A DNA stretch of 64,000 nt from Prolixibacteraceae bacterium JC049 (GTDB lineage Bacteria; Bacteroidota; Bacteroidia; Bacteroidales; Prolixibacteraceae), in contig SACZ01000005.1 of assembly GCA_023369685.1 (NCBI GenBank), positions 248,001-312,000 of the forward strand. Reading direction: 5' to 3'. The notes beneath the pieces are model-generated. The model was not told the DNA's origin and did no database searches. It saw only the letters and a list, made by a program, of their open reading frames with translations. The translations under genes were made by a program, and so were the position numbers. Positions 18,868 through 27,512 of this stretch are shown piece after piece; the stretch's first letter is position 1, and each line of letters begins with the position of its first letter.

Positions 18868-21321
18868 TTAATTTATTTTGAGTGGATCATCCACTTTACG
18901 TTTCAATAGTGCTACATCAAGAACTTCCATAATATCTTTTACAAAATGGAATTTCAGTCCTTTAATGTATGCTGGCTTGATTTCTTCCAAATTCTTTCTG
19001 TTCTCATCTGAAAGAATGATTTCCTTAATACCAGCTCTCTTGGCAGCTAGGATCTTTTCTTTGATTCCTCCAACAGGAAGCACCTTACCGCGAAGAGTAA
19101 TCTCTCCTGTCATGGCAATACCTTTTTTCACTTTGCGCTGAGTAAATACTGAAGCCAACGAAGTAGCCATTGTAATACCCGCCGAAGGTCCATCTTTAGG
19201 AATAGCTCCTTCCGGCACGTGGACGTGAATATCCCAATTGTTGAAAACTTCAGGTTTAACCCCAATTTTTTCAGCATTGGCTTTAAGGTATTTCAAAGCA
19301 ATCATTGCCGATTCTTTCATCACATCTCCCAAATTTCCGGTAAGAGCAACAGCTCCTTTTCCTTTACTCAAGCTCGATTCAATGAAAAGAATCTCTCCAC
19401 CAACTGCTGTCCAGGCTAGTCCTGTAACAACACCAGCGAAGTCGTTTCCTTGGTACTTATCGCGAGAGTATTCTTCAACACCCAAGTATTCGCGTACCAT
19501 TTCACGAGTGATCTCTTTTTCAACAACCTCGTCGAATGCCACTTTTTTAGCAACACGACGTACCAATTTGGCAATTTTCTTGTTCAGCTCACGAACTCCC
19601 GATTCGCGAGTATAGCTCTCTACCAAATATTCCAACACTTTGTTTGGAACAGTAATAAAGCCATCCTCTAAACCGTGCTCTTTCAACTGACGAGGCAACA
19701 AGTGACGTTTAGCAATTTCGATTTTTTCTTCAACCAAGTAACCGCTAACATCAATCATTTCCATTCTGTCGCGCAATGCCGGGCTAATATTACTGATCGT
19801 ATTAGCAGTTGCAATAAACATCACACGCGACAAATCGTATTCCACTTCCAAATAGTTGTCATGGAATTCGGTGTTTTGCTCTGGATCTAACACTTCCAAC
19901 AAAGCAGAAGCTGGATCTCCATGAAAATCAGCAGAAACCTTATCAATCTCATCCAAAATAAATACCGGATTCGATGATTTAGCTTTTTTGATGTTCTGGA
20001 TAATTCGACCAGGCATTGCACCAATATATGTTTTTCGGTGACCACGAATCTCTGATTCATCGTGTAATCCACCTAAACTCATTCTCACATAGTTTCGCCC
20101 CAATGACTTGGCAACCGATTTTCCCAAAGATGTTTTACCAACTCCAGGAGGGCCATACAAGCATAAAATAGGCGACTTCATGTCGTTTTTCAGTTTCAAC
20201 ACTGCCAAATGCTCCAAGATACGCTCTTTCACCTTTTCCAATCCGTAATGGTCGGCATCAAGCACCTTTTCTGCATTTTTCATATCGAATACATCCTCGG
20301 TATATTCATTCCAAGGCAATTCGATTAGTGTTTGAAGATAGCTGTACTGCACGGAATATTCTCCAGCTGCAGGATTAAGGCGACCAAGCTTCGAAAGCTC
20401 TTTCTCGAAATGCGCCTCCATCTCTTCGCCCCAATTTTTCTCGTCAGCCAGCTTTCGCAAATCTTCCATTTCTTGTTCAACCGGGCTTCCACCCAATTCA
20501 TCCTGAATGGTTTTCATCTGTTGGTTCAACAAATATTCGCGCTGCTGCTGATCCAACTCATTCTTAACTTTCTTCTGAATATCTTGTTTCAGCTCAAGCA
20601 TCTGCACTTCTTTCAACAAAAAGCTGATGGCTTGTACTCCACGTTCTTTCAGGTCAGCAATTTCCAACAACTGCTGTTTCTCTTCCACCTTAATATCGGT
20701 GTTCGAACAAATGAAGTTAATTAAGAATGAATTATTTTCGATATTCTTAACTGCAAAGCTTGCCTCTGGTGGCACATTGCCAGCAAATTGAACAATTTTA
20801 AGCGATAAGTCTTTTAGCGAGCCAACAATAGCATCAAATTCTGGCGAGTCCATTGGAATTACATCATCCAATGTTTTCACCTTAGCCTGAAAGTATGGTT
20901 CATCACTGATAAGCTCTGTTATTTCAAATCGGCCTTTACCTTGTAAAATTACCGATGTCGACCCATCGGGCATTTCCAAAACTTTCAAGATTTGAGCAAC
21001 AGTTCCTACCTGATAGAAATCGTCAATAGTAGGATCTTCTACTTCTGCATTCTTCTGCGCTACTGTACCCAACAGCTTATTTCCTCGATTAACTTCACGA
21101 ATAAGCTGTAGAGATTTTTCTCGTCCTACACTAATGGGTAATACAACACCAGGAAATAGTACCGTATTTCGCAATGGCAATATTGGCAAAATGTCAGGTA
21201 CGTCTACTGACTTTAAATCAGCATCATCTCCATCGGCAATGATTGGAATAAAGTCAGAATCATCTCCCATCATGTTGGAAAATATGATATTAGATAAATT
21301 ATCTTCTCGTTTCTTTACCAT
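18868..21321 (-). CDS. lon: ATP-dependent serine protease Lon
   Basis: Lon degrades misfolded and regulatory proteins in the cytosol. The 817 residues show an N-terminal LON substrate-binding domain from about 43 (ILPILPLRNTVLFPG), a coiled-coil linker near 215-300, Walker A GPPGVGKT at 390-397, Walker B VFILDEID at 453-460, and a protease domain with the catalytic serine S713 (KDGPSAG) and lysine K756 (GGIKEK). All essential residues are intact. A perfect intrinsic terminator follows. An inverted repeat, TGACAAA-N10-TTTGTCA, lies about 20 bases upstream of the start. Confidence 0.97.
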   Translation of the reverse strand: MVKKREDNLSNIIFSNMMGDDSDFIPIIADGDDADLKSVDVPDILPILPLRNTVLFPGVVLPISVGREKSLQLIREVNRGNKLLGTVAQKNAEVEDPTIDDFYQVGTVAQILKVLEMPDGSTSVILQGKGRFEITELISDEPYFQAKVKTLDDVIPMDSPEFDAIVGSLKDLSLKIVQFAGNVPPEASFAVKNIENNSFLINFICSNTDIKVEEKQQLLEIADLKERGVQAISFLLKEVQMLELKQDIQKKVKNELDQQQREYLLNQQMKTIQDELGGSPVEQEMEDLRKLADEKNWGEEMEAHFEKELSKLGRLNPAAGEYSVQYSYLQTLIELPWNEYTEDVFDMKNAEKVLDADHYGLEKVKERILEHLAVLKLKNDMKSPILCLYGPPGVGKTSLGKSVAKSLGRNYVRMSLGGLHDESEIRGHRKTYIGAMPGRIIQNIKKAKSSNPVFILDEIDKVSADFHGDPASALLEVLDPEQNTEFHDNYLEVEYDLSRVMFIATANTISNISPALRDRMEMIDVSGYLVEEKIEIAKRHLLPRQLKEHGLEDGFITVPNKVLEYLVESYTRESGVRELNKKIAKLVRRVAKKVAFDEVVEKEITREMVREYLGVEEYSRDKYQGNDFAGVVTGLAWTAVGGEILFIESSLSKGKGAVALTGNLGDVMKESAMIALKYLKANAEKIGVKPEVFNNWDIHVHVPEGAIPKDGPSAGITMATSLASVFTQRKVKKGIAMTGEITLRGKVLPVGGIKEKILAAKRAGIKEIILSDENRKNLEEIKPAYIKGLKFHFVKDIMEVLDVALLKRKVDDPLKIN

Positions 21322-21341
21322 TATAATAACATCTGTTTTTA

Positions 21342-21365
21342 TGACAAAGTGACTCTATTTTGTCA
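21342..21365. promoter_or_regulatory. Inverted repeat upstream of lon
   Basis: TGACAAA (21342-21348) and TTTGTCA (21359-21365) form a perfect 7-bp inverted repeat separated by 10 bases, starting 20 bases before the lon start codon. The spacing of roughly one and a half helical turns could suit a dimeric regulator, but no known site is recognised. Confidence 0.3.
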
Positions 21366-21440
21366 CCCCCATACTATAGTCAATTGCCATGCCAAATAGG
21401 CATTAACCAAAAAAAAAGTAAAAATTGACACTTTATGCTA

Positions 21441-21467
21441 AAAAAAAAGCTCCGTGTTACGGAGCTC
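21441..21467 (-). terminator. Intrinsic terminator after rpmE2
   Basis: A perfect 7-bp stem (21449-21455 with 21461-21467, AGCTCCG/CGGAGCT) with a 5-base loop is followed on the minus strand by nine Ts, 25 bases after the rpmE2 stop. Confidence 0.85.
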
Positions 21468-21491
21468 TTTCTTAAAACATATAGTAGATTC

Positions 21492-21755
21492 TTACTTCTT
21501 TCTGTTTTCCATGTGCTTTTTGTAACGGTTCATGAACTTGTCAACACGTCCTGCAGTATCCACAAGTTTCATCTTACCTGTATAGAACGGATGAGATTTG
21601 CTCGAAATCTCTAACTTAATAAGTGGATATTCAACTCCTTCAAACTCGATCGTTTCTTTCGAATTAGCAGTAGATCGTGTTACAAAAGTATGACCGTTAG
21701 ACATATCCTTAAAAGCAACTAGTCTGTAATTTTCCGGGTGTATACCTTTTTTCAT
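21492..21755 (-). CDS. rpmE2: 50S ribosomal protein L31 type B
   Basis: This 87-residue protein is the type B (C-minus) form of L31. It lacks the zinc-binding cysteines of the ordinary form and starts [18 protein letters not shown]; the [10 protein letters not shown] motif is conserved. The two L31 forms are exchanged under zinc shortage in some bacteria, but Bacteroidota usually rely on this Cys-less form alone. It is monocistronic, with a strong two-box promoter upstream and a perfect terminator downstream. Confidence 0.95.
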   Translation of the reverse strand: MKKGIHPENYRLVAFKDMSNGHTFVTRSTANSKETIEFEGVEYPLIKLEISSKSHPFYTGKMKLVDTAGRVDKFMNRYKKHMENRKK

Positions 21756-21795
21756 TTTTTCGTTCTCCTTTAAAACTTATTTTTTCAACGGGATG

Positions 21796-21826
21796 CAAAT
21801 TTAGGGACAATTATGAATTTGCCAAA
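21796..21826 (-). promoter_or_regulatory. Predicted promoter of rpmE2
   Basis: On the minus strand TTTG at 21826-21823, a 19-base spacer and TAAATTTG at 21803-21796 match the Bacteroidota consensus in both boxes. Transcription would start about 36 bases before the ATG. Confidence 0.65.
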
Positions 21827-21889
21827 ATTTTCACCCATTAATTCCGATGTTTTTCGTTTTAAATCAATAATTAGGCACAAATATAATCA

Positions 21890-23050
21890 TTACTCGATAA
21901 CTGTCGCTCTTTTAAATGGTTTTTCTCTATCGAAAAGATAACGCATCGTATAATGAGTTTTTGTGTGCACCCCTCCAACCGATTTGTACAATGAAATAAT
22001 TTTCGGATTAAAATCGCCTGCCCATGACAATTCCAATTCGGTAACATGTTTTCTTTTGGCCATTTTTTTATCCATGTGCCAGAATATGGCCGACTCGATT
22101 CCTGATTTCTGAAATTCAGGAACAATACCCATAATTAAAATTCGGGCACGAGTAATTACTTTGCTCTTTCTGTACCAAAGCAATTTTAAAATATTCAGTG
22201 GAGTAAGTTTTCCATTCATCTTCTGAAATACCTGATTTACATCGGGTACCATTCCGAACAGTGCAATTGGTTCTCCTTTATGGTATGCGAACCAAATGTA
22301 CTCTTCCTCCAAAATCATTTTAGCTCCGTTCATAAAATCACGTACCTCCTGAGGATCTAACTCATTGAAGTGACCATGACGCTTCCAAGCTTTGTCGTAA
22401 ATCTTCACAAAATCTTGTACAAACTTCTCTTGATTTTTAAAAGAAAAGTGCTCGAATGAATAATCGGGCTTCTTGGCAATCCATTCGGCAATCTTCCAGA
22501 ATCGTGCTGGAAATGGTTTGGTCAAATCAAGATGGTAGCTATATTGATCGAAGTAATTTTTGAAACCATAATTTTCGAAAAGAGACAGATAATACTCCGC
22601 ATTGTAAGGCATTCCATATCCTTGCGGCATAAAACCTTTTACCAAAAGCCCCCAGTTCACATAGTTTTCACCTGGATTTACGGGTCCATCCATTGCTTCC
22701 ATGCCTTTACTTTTCAACCACTCTCTGGCTGTATCGAAAAGCAAATTGGCTGCATCCTGATTATCGATGCATTCGAAATAACCACACCCTCCGGTTGGTT
22801 GATCGGCAGCATGTGCTTTCTCTTTATGAAAGAACGCTCCAATTCGTCCAATAGGTGTGCTTTTTTCATCGACCAACACCCAGCGTATAATTTCTCCTTT
22901 TTTAAGAAAAGAGTTCTTATTTGGATCGAAAGCTTCATCAACGGTTACTTCCAAAGGAGCAATCCAGTTGGAATCGTTTTTATATATCAGCTGTGGAACT
23001 TTATGAAATAGTTTTTTGGTCGACTTATCGACCACTTCAATGATCTTCAT
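21890..23050 (-). CDS. GNAT-fold N-acetyltransferase-like protein (YghO/BcerS-like)
   Basis: This 386-residue protein resembles the YghO-like double GNAT-fold family; relatives are often mislabelled as GTP cyclohydrolase. Visible features are the opening VPQLIYKNDSNWIAPL, the central GPVNPGENYVNWGLLVKGF and PYNAEYYLSLFENYGF blocks, and the C-terminal ELELSWAGDFNPKIISLYKSVGG. The substrate is unknown. Start ATG 23050 was chosen because a predicted -7 element at 23125-23118 lies downstream of the frame's first codon at 23128; ATG 23089 is an alternative. The leader contains two short perfect hairpins. Confidence 0.75.
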   Translation of the reverse strand: MKIIEVVDKSTKKLFHKVPQLIYKNDSNWIAPLEVTVDEAFDPNKNSFLKKGEIIRWVLVDEKSTPIGRIGAFFHKEKAHAADQPTGGCGYFECIDNQDAANLLFDTAREWLKSKGMEAMDGPVNPGENYVNWGLLVKGFMPQGYGMPYNAEYYLSLFENYGFKNYFDQYSYHLDLTKPFPARFWKIAEWIAKKPDYSFEHFSFKNQEKFVQDFVKIYDKAWKRHGHFNELDPQEVRDFMNGAKMILEEEYIWFAYHKGEPIALFGMVPDVNQVFQKMNGKLTPLNILKLLWYRKSKVITRARILIMGIVPEFQKSGIESAIFWHMDKKMAKRKHVTELELSWAGDFNPKIISLYKSVGGVHTKTHYTMRYLFDREKPFKRATVIE

Positions 23051-23067
23051 ATGCTTTTGTTTAATTC

Positions 23068-23109
23068 TGAGTCGCAACGACTCATTCATAATCCATGCTC
23101 CGGGGAGCA
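23068..23109. repeat. Two short perfect hairpins in the leader of the GNAT-fold gene
   Basis: TGAGTCG-caa-CGACTCA at 23068-23084 (7-bp stem, 3-base loop) and TGCTCC-gg-GGAGCA at 23096-23109 both lie between the predicted transcription start near 23112 and ATG 23050. They could affect translation of the gene, or be palindromic DNA sites. Confidence 0.4.
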
Positions 23110-23117
23110 GCGAATAA

Positions 23118-23125
23118 CAAATATA
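23118..23125 (-). promoter_or_regulatory. Predicted -7 element for the GNAT-fold gene
   Basis: TATATTTG on the minus strand matches TAnnTTTG. A CAA at 23142-23144 is too close (16 bases) for a standard -33 box, so only the -7 supports it. Confidence 0.4.
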
Positions 23126-23148
23126 CAATTATTGTGAAAAACAACACT

Positions 23149-23253
23149 TGGCATACGTGCATAAGGGATTGCAGCGGATACCCCACAGAGAGCAAAGCGA
23201 ACGAGGAGTATGAGCGAAAAGCCCGGTGCCACCAGAAATGGTGGCAGATGCCA
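23149..23253. repeat. GC-rich structured intergenic element
   Basis: About 105 bases between the YkgJ-type and GNAT-fold genes differ clearly from the surrounding AT-rich DNA. A 6-bp closing stem pairs TGGCAT (23149-23154) with ATGCCA (23248-23253), and a 7-bp hairpin TGCCACC-agaaat-GGTGGCA (23227-23246) sits inside. The block from 23165 reads GGGATTGCAGCGGATA, then a purine-rich part with AACGAGGAGTATGAGCG. From memory, similar blocks recur between genes in Bacteroidota genomes; I cannot confirm this here. A T8 run follows on the plus strand. It does not encode protein. Confidence 0.5.
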
Positions 23254-23345
23254 TAATTAATAGTTTTTTTTGATTTGGGATATTCAGTTTTTCTGAAAAC
23301 TATCCTTTACATCCTACAATCTGCCCACTGCTAACCACAAAAAGG

Positions 23346-23849
23346 CTACTTGTAAATATGCTTAAGTGCGTCGCCAATGTAATATACAATTGGGCAGTAT
23401 TCGCGACTTTTATTGGTAATGTTTAAAATCTGATAAAAACGTTTGCGATCGGTATGTGGATATTCGCGACAGGCACGCGGACGCTGTTCATATATCATGC
23501 AATAGTTATCGGGCATCAAGAACGGACATGGCGTTTCGTTGAATACATAATCGCCGTCTTTATCGAGATGCAGATACTGCTCTACCACCTCAGCCGGTTT
23601 CATTTTCAAATGCTTTGCCATGCGCTCGATATCCTTATCAATAACAATTGGACTGATGGATTTACAACAGTTGGCACATTCCAAACAATCGAACTGATCA
23701 AAAGCTTCGTGATGCAATTCATGCACTGTTTTATCGAGATCTTTAGGCTTCTTTTTTTTCAGTTTAGCGAAAACGGCATTCACTTCACCTTTATCGTTCT
23801 TTACCTTCTGCTTCAGCTCCTCCGGCTTGTGATATTGAATAGTTTCCAT
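23346..23849 (-). CDS. YkgJ-type cysteine cluster protein (zinc/iron-chelating domain)
   Basis: This 167-residue protein belongs to the YkgJ/UPF0153 family with a putative metal-binding cysteine cluster: CLECANCCK near residues 55-63, then CPFL, YCMIYEQRPRACREYP and a late cysteine in SREYCPIVY. The N-terminal third is charged and lysine-rich. Members have been linked to metal binding, but no reaction is established. The start overlaps the end of the EamA transporter gene by 37 bases; no later methionine precedes the cysteine cluster, so this overlap appears real and implies coupled translation. Confidence 0.85.
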   Translation of the reverse strand: METIQYHKPEELKQKVKNDKGEVNAVFAKLKKKKPKDLDKTVHELHHEAFDQFDCLECANCCKSISPIVIDKDIERMAKHLKMKPAEVVEQYLHLDKDGDYVFNETPCPFLMPDNYCMIYEQRPRACREYPHTDRKRFYQILNITNKSREYCPIVYYIGDALKHIYK

Positions 23850-24739
23850 CCTTTTTTATGCGATTGCTGTTGAGTTAATAATAGTCCACCAATTACAATG
23901 GCAATACCAATAGTTTTCTGCAAAGTTATCACTTCGTCGATAATGAAGTAGGCAAAAATGGCTGTAAATACAGGGATGGTATTACAAAACACTGCTGCTT
24001 TGGTAATTCCGATATCTCGAATAGAATAGGTGTACAAAACAAATGCAATGGTAGATGCAAACACAGCCAATTTAAATATGGCAATCATTGCATCGGCCTG
24101 AAAACCCACCTGCATTACATGGTCGAAATCGGAAAAATACCAGATTGGTGCAAATAGAAAGATTCCGATCAGGTTCTGATAAAATATGATATTCAATGGC
24201 GACAACTTATCGGCCAAATCTTTTAATACGACAGAATAGCCAACAGCAGAAAATACAGCCAGCATTAGTAACATTAATCCTTTAGGCGATGCTGCCAGTG
24301 AGAAATTAGGATTTACAGCCACCAAGGTTACCCCTACAAACGATAAGACTAATCCGACCACATTTTTAGACGAGATCCGCTCTTTTAGTAAGAACCAGCC
24401 GGCAATTGGAGTAAAAAGAGGAATGGTGGAAATAATCACACTTCCCAGCGTAGATGAAACATACTGTAAGCCATTGGTTTCTCCCAGAAAATAGAGAAAT
24501 GGCTCGAATATAGCTACCAGCAATAAACTTTTCATGGTCTTTTTGTCGGGCATTTTCAAGCGCTTAGTTACCGCTAAAAAGACGGTTAATAACGCAACAG
24601 AAATAATCAATCGAAAGAAGATAACCGTAAATGGCTTATAGCTTTCGAAGACTACTTTTACCCAAACAAACGACAAGCTCCAAAAAAGCATGGCAAAAAC
24701 TGCCGTCAAAAAACCTCGTAACTCTTTGTTCTTCATCAC
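23813..24739 (-). CDS. DMT superfamily transporter (EamA family)
   Basis: This 308-residue inner-membrane protein has ten predicted helices arranged as two EamA repeats, the first from about residue 7 and the second from about 150 (GLMLLMLAVFSAVGYSVVLK). GSVIISTIPLFTPIAGW and the matching FCNTIPVFTAIFAYFIIDE are the paired conserved stretches. EamA proteins export amino acids or metabolites, or import nucleotide sugars; the substrate here is unknown. It is the first gene of a pair with the YkgJ-type gene and has its own promoter. Confidence 0.88.
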   Translation of the reverse strand: MMKNKELRGFLTAVFAMLFWSLSFVWVKVVFESYKPFTVIFFRLIISVALLTVFLAVTKRLKMPDKKTMKSLLLVAIFEPFLYFLGETNGLQYVSSTLGSVIISTIPLFTPIAGWFLLKERISSKNVVGLVLSFVGVTLVAVNPNFSLAASPKGLMLLMLAVFSAVGYSVVLKDLADKLSPLNIIFYQNLIGIFLFAPIWYFSDFDHVMQVGFQADAMIAIFKLAVFASTIAFVLYTYSIRDIGITKAAVFCNTIPVFTAIFAYFIIDEVITLQKTIGIAIVIGGLLLTQQQSHKKGWKLFNITSRRS

Positions 24740-24757
24740 ACATTCCTATTTTGACTG

Positions 24758-24787
24758 CAAATCTAATGAAATCTATATCAGGAACAA
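24758..24787 (-). promoter_or_regulatory. Predicted promoter of the EamA transporter gene
   Basis: On the minus strand TTG at 24787-24785, a 19-base spacer and TAGATTTG at 24765-24758. The predicted leader is about 15 bases. Confidence 0.55.
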
Positions 24788-25009
24788 GTGACAAATGACT
24801 ACCCTTCTCCTTTTCGTTATGGGAAAACAAAAAAGGGACGACCCAGATGTAAAACAGCAAAACCAGATCGCCCCGTAACCGGATATATTTTAAGTATTAA
24901 GGAATCGTCTAACACCGACAATGCGGATGAATTCGGATCTACAGATTGTTAGATACTCAGATTCTAAGAGTACTTTTTCACTGAACCACCTAAATATCGT
25001 CCTATTATT

Positions 25010-25507
25010 TTAGTTAAAATTGAAACGCACCGTAAATGCGATATCTAACAAATGCGGATCGAAGTCATCTTTCCCAAACACATCGAAAAATGGCTTCAAC
25101 TCCACTCCGAATGACACAGGAGCCTGCCACAAATGATATTCTAAACCAATTAATGCATCCAATCCTAAAACAGGCTTAGTTCTCTTATCAACACTCACTG
25201 AAAATCCATTTATTTTTGCCTCATCCCATCTCTGATATCCCACGTGAGCACCAACACCATAAGTCAAAGCCAAATCTTCAACAAAATCGAATAATTGATA
25301 ACGATGAACTTCTTTCAAAGCCGTTAATTCCAGTCCTTTTTCGCGTGAACTAACCAGAAATCGAACAGAACTTTCGGGATGAAAATAATATCGATAAGAA
25401 ACTCCAGAAGTGTATCCACCTCTGATTCCTACTGAATGAGTATAATCTTGTGCATTAACTCCTACAAAAGTTAACAACATTAGAGAGAGTAATAATAGTT
25501 GCTTCAT
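25010..25507 (-). CDS. Outer-membrane beta-barrel-like protein
   Basis: The 165-residue protein has a clear signal peptide (MKQLLLLSLMLLTFVGVNAQ) and a mature part of alternating amphipathic strands (VGIRGGYTSGVSYRYYF, YGVGAHVGYQRW, LDALIGLEYHLW) ending in a phenylalanine-rich last strand (IAFTVRFNFN), as in small OmpW/OmpA-like barrels. No specific family is recognised. It is the last gene of the ECF sigma factor operon, 23 bases after the GIN-domain lipoprotein, and is a plausible envelope target of that system. Confidence 0.75.
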   Translation of the reverse strand: MKQLLLLSLMLLTFVGVNAQDYTHSVGIRGGYTSGVSYRYYFHPESSVRFLVSSREKGLELTALKEVHRYQLFDFVEDLALTYGVGAHVGYQRWDEAKINGFSVSVDKRTKPVLGLDALIGLEYHLWQAPVSFGVELKPFFDVFGKDDFDPHLLDIAFTVRFNFN

Positions 25508-25530
25508 CAGTTTATGCTTTTTATGAGAGC

Positions 25531-26331
25531 CTATGGCTGCTCTATTTTTTTATCAATTCGTTGTCTGTTGCCTTTTAGTTTTCCTTCCACCTGAGCCTGT
25601 CCCGGCACCTGGTGAATCAAACGGCCTGTTCCTGCAATGCTATAAGTCACGTCAGGATCGTTGATATAATAAACATCGCCACTTCCATTAATTACGACAT
25701 CTAATCTTCTACTGGCACTTACAAAAACCTGCCCGCTTCCATTAATTGTTGCATCGCTATATCGTGCCTTCATATCGTACCCCAATATCTCGCCCGAGCC
25801 TTCTACCAACAGATCAGCATCAATTGCTGTTCCTTCCACCTCTACTTGCCCAGAACCCAGCACTCGTACATCCAGGTCGTCACAATCGAAAGCTGCAGAA
25901 ATATTACCCGAGCCATACAAACGAACATCGGCCTCTTTTACATCGAAAAAGTTGGCTACATAAATATTTCCCGAACCATCTAATGTCACTGCATCTAAAC
26001 GGGGAGTTATCACCAACAATTCTATTGGATGCTTAGCCTCTATTTCATCAATTCCTCTTACAGCTATTTCCAGCGTACGACCATATATCTCCGTAGAAAC
26101 ATACTCTTGTAAATTCGATTCGGCAGTTACTTTTACTTCAAAAACATTTCCAGCCTCGACACGCACTTTAAAAGCACCTTTCACATCAATCTTTTCGAAG
26201 TTGGGCATTGCTCTAAATTCCGATACTAAACGGCCATTTCCAACAATCACATGACTAACTTCAACACAGCCCGAAAGGAACACTAATAAAATAACCGCTA
26301 CCCCTAGTAAATATTGTTTCGTTGTTTTCAT
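25531..26331 (-). CDS. GIN-domain (DUF2807) lipoprotein
   Basis: The 266-residue protein starts with a lipoprotein signal (lipobox LSGC around residue 22) and then has a putative auto-transporter-adhesin head GIN domain: GNGRLVSEFRAMPNFEKID, followed by repeated strands with glycine-rich turns such as LDGSGNIYV, LYGSGNISA, VLGSGQVEV, VEGSGEIL, INGSGQVFV and INGSGDVYY. This ladder indicates a right-handed beta-helix at the cell surface or periplasm. It belongs to the operon led by the ECF sigma factor. The ligand is unknown. Confidence 0.88.
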   Translation of the reverse strand: MKTTKQYLLGVAVILLVFLSGCVEVSHVIVGNGRLVSEFRAMPNFEKIDVKGAFKVRVEAGNVFEVKVTAESNLQEYVSTEIYGRTLEIAVRGIDEIEAKHPIELLVITPRLDAVTLDGSGNIYVANFFDVKEADVRLYGSGNISAAFDCDDLDVRVLGSGQVEVEGTAIDADLLVEGSGEILGYDMKARYSDATINGSGQVFVSASRRLDVVINGSGDVYYINDPDVTYSIAGTGRLIHQVPGQAQVEGKLKGNRQRIDKKIEQP

Positions 26332-26406
26332 TGTTCTAAGTTTTTATGGTGAATAATCAGCTACAAGCAATCATTGTGCCATTTATAATCCATCACCATA
26401 TCACTT

Positions 26407-27507
26407 CTATTCTAAATCTAGACTCAGTTGTCCTCCCGTCGTACTAATCCTCACCTTAACATCTTCTCCTTCAGGAGTGCCCAATCGTCCTTTCGTATAG
26501 TATTCATTACTATGAAAATGATTTTCTTCTTTCTCCAATTTAAAAGCACTTCCAGTGTTCAATCTTAACTTAGAATGGTTTATTGAGAAATTAAAAGCAC
26601 AATCGTTATTGAAGAACAACCCCACATCAGCCATTTTACTAGTCAACTTAATCTTATCAAAATCTTTCACGACACTATTCAACTGAAAATCGCCATATCG
26701 CAAGTTTGCATCAATCATTTTCACAACCTGATCAATTCTAAAATCGGTAAAACTACTTTCCGTTATCAACGTATCCATCTCTCCAATTCTAAACTTATCT
26801 CTACGCGAATCGACACTTAGATTTCGAACCTGATCAAATTCAATATCCGACGACTTACTGCTTACGTATAACTTCCCTGCCTTACGAATAAACACATTGG
26901 AATAATTACTCATTACCCTTCCATCGCCCATTTTACTCACTGTAGCACCTCCAAAAAACAGATTCAAACGCACTCGTCCACTCAAATTGTGAGCCTTCAG
27001 CTTCCCATTGGATAATTCTACATTTAAATTCGAATTAAAATCATCGATATAGACATCGCCAAATTTATTCTCGACAGTTAAATCGATATAAGCAGGCATA
27101 AAAATCCGATAATCCACTTTGGTAGAAGAAGAACCATTTCTGCTCATCGACTCTTTCAGTCGAAACAGTTCATTCTCCACAACTGAATTTCCTCGTCCAA
27201 ACTGAGTTCGAGCCCATATCCTGCGAGTACTCTTCGACACATCGAAACGAATATTGTCCAAAGCTTTGTGCAATCGCGACAATTTGCGCTCTTTCACCTC
27301 CATCTTTATCTCAATTCGTACCGAATCTTTATCCCACACCTCAATCTCAACACGCCCATACTTATTGCTCACCTCCATACTCATCTCTTCCGAAACCTCA
27401 AAGGTTCGCTTCACCTCTTTGGTTTCTGAGTATTGAGCTCGAGCTATTGTTACTGTCCCCATCCAAAACAGCACAATCAGGTATATCGATAGTTTATACA
27501 TAGTCAT
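26407..27507 (-). CDS. Secreted beta-strand-repeat protein (DUF4097-like)
   Basis: This 366-residue protein has a signal peptide (LSIYLIVLFWMGTVTIARAQ) and repeated short strands, for example MSMEVSNKYGRVEIEVWDKD, DLTVENKFGDVYIDD and VELSNGKLKAHNLSGRV, resembling the DUF4097/GIN beta-helix class. The longest frame begins at a TTG at 27519 that overlaps the anti-sigma gene; ATG 27507, 5 bases after that stop codon, is the better start (ATG 27501 also possible). It lies between the putative anti-sigma factor and the GIN lipoprotein in one operon, so an envelope-sensing or envelope-response role is plausible. Confidence 0.75.
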   Translation of the reverse strand: MTMYKLSIYLIVLFWMGTVTIARAQYSETKEVKRTFEVSEEMSMEVSNKYGRVEIEVWDKDSVRIEIKMEVKERKLSRLHKALDNIRFDVSKSTRRIWARTQFGRGNSVVENELFRLKESMSRNGSSSTKVDYRIFMPAYIDLTVENKFGDVYIDDFNSNLNVELSNGKLKAHNLSGRVRLNLFFGGATVSKMGDGRVMSNYSNVFIRKAGKLYVSSKSSDIEFDQVRNLSVDSRRDKFRIGEMDTLITESSFTDFRIDQVVKMIDANLRYGDFQLNSVVKDFDKIKLTSKMADVGLFFNNDCAFNFSINHSKLRLNTGSAFKLEKEENHFHSNEYYTKGRLGTPEGEDVKVRISTTGGQLSLDLE

Positions 27508-27512
27508 CAGCT

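Noticed and set aside
21890-23050. GTP cyclohydrolase label for the 386-residue protein
   Set aside because: None of the GTP cyclohydrolase zinc or catalytic motifs are visible; the sequence fits the YghO-like GNAT-fold family that is often mislabelled this way.
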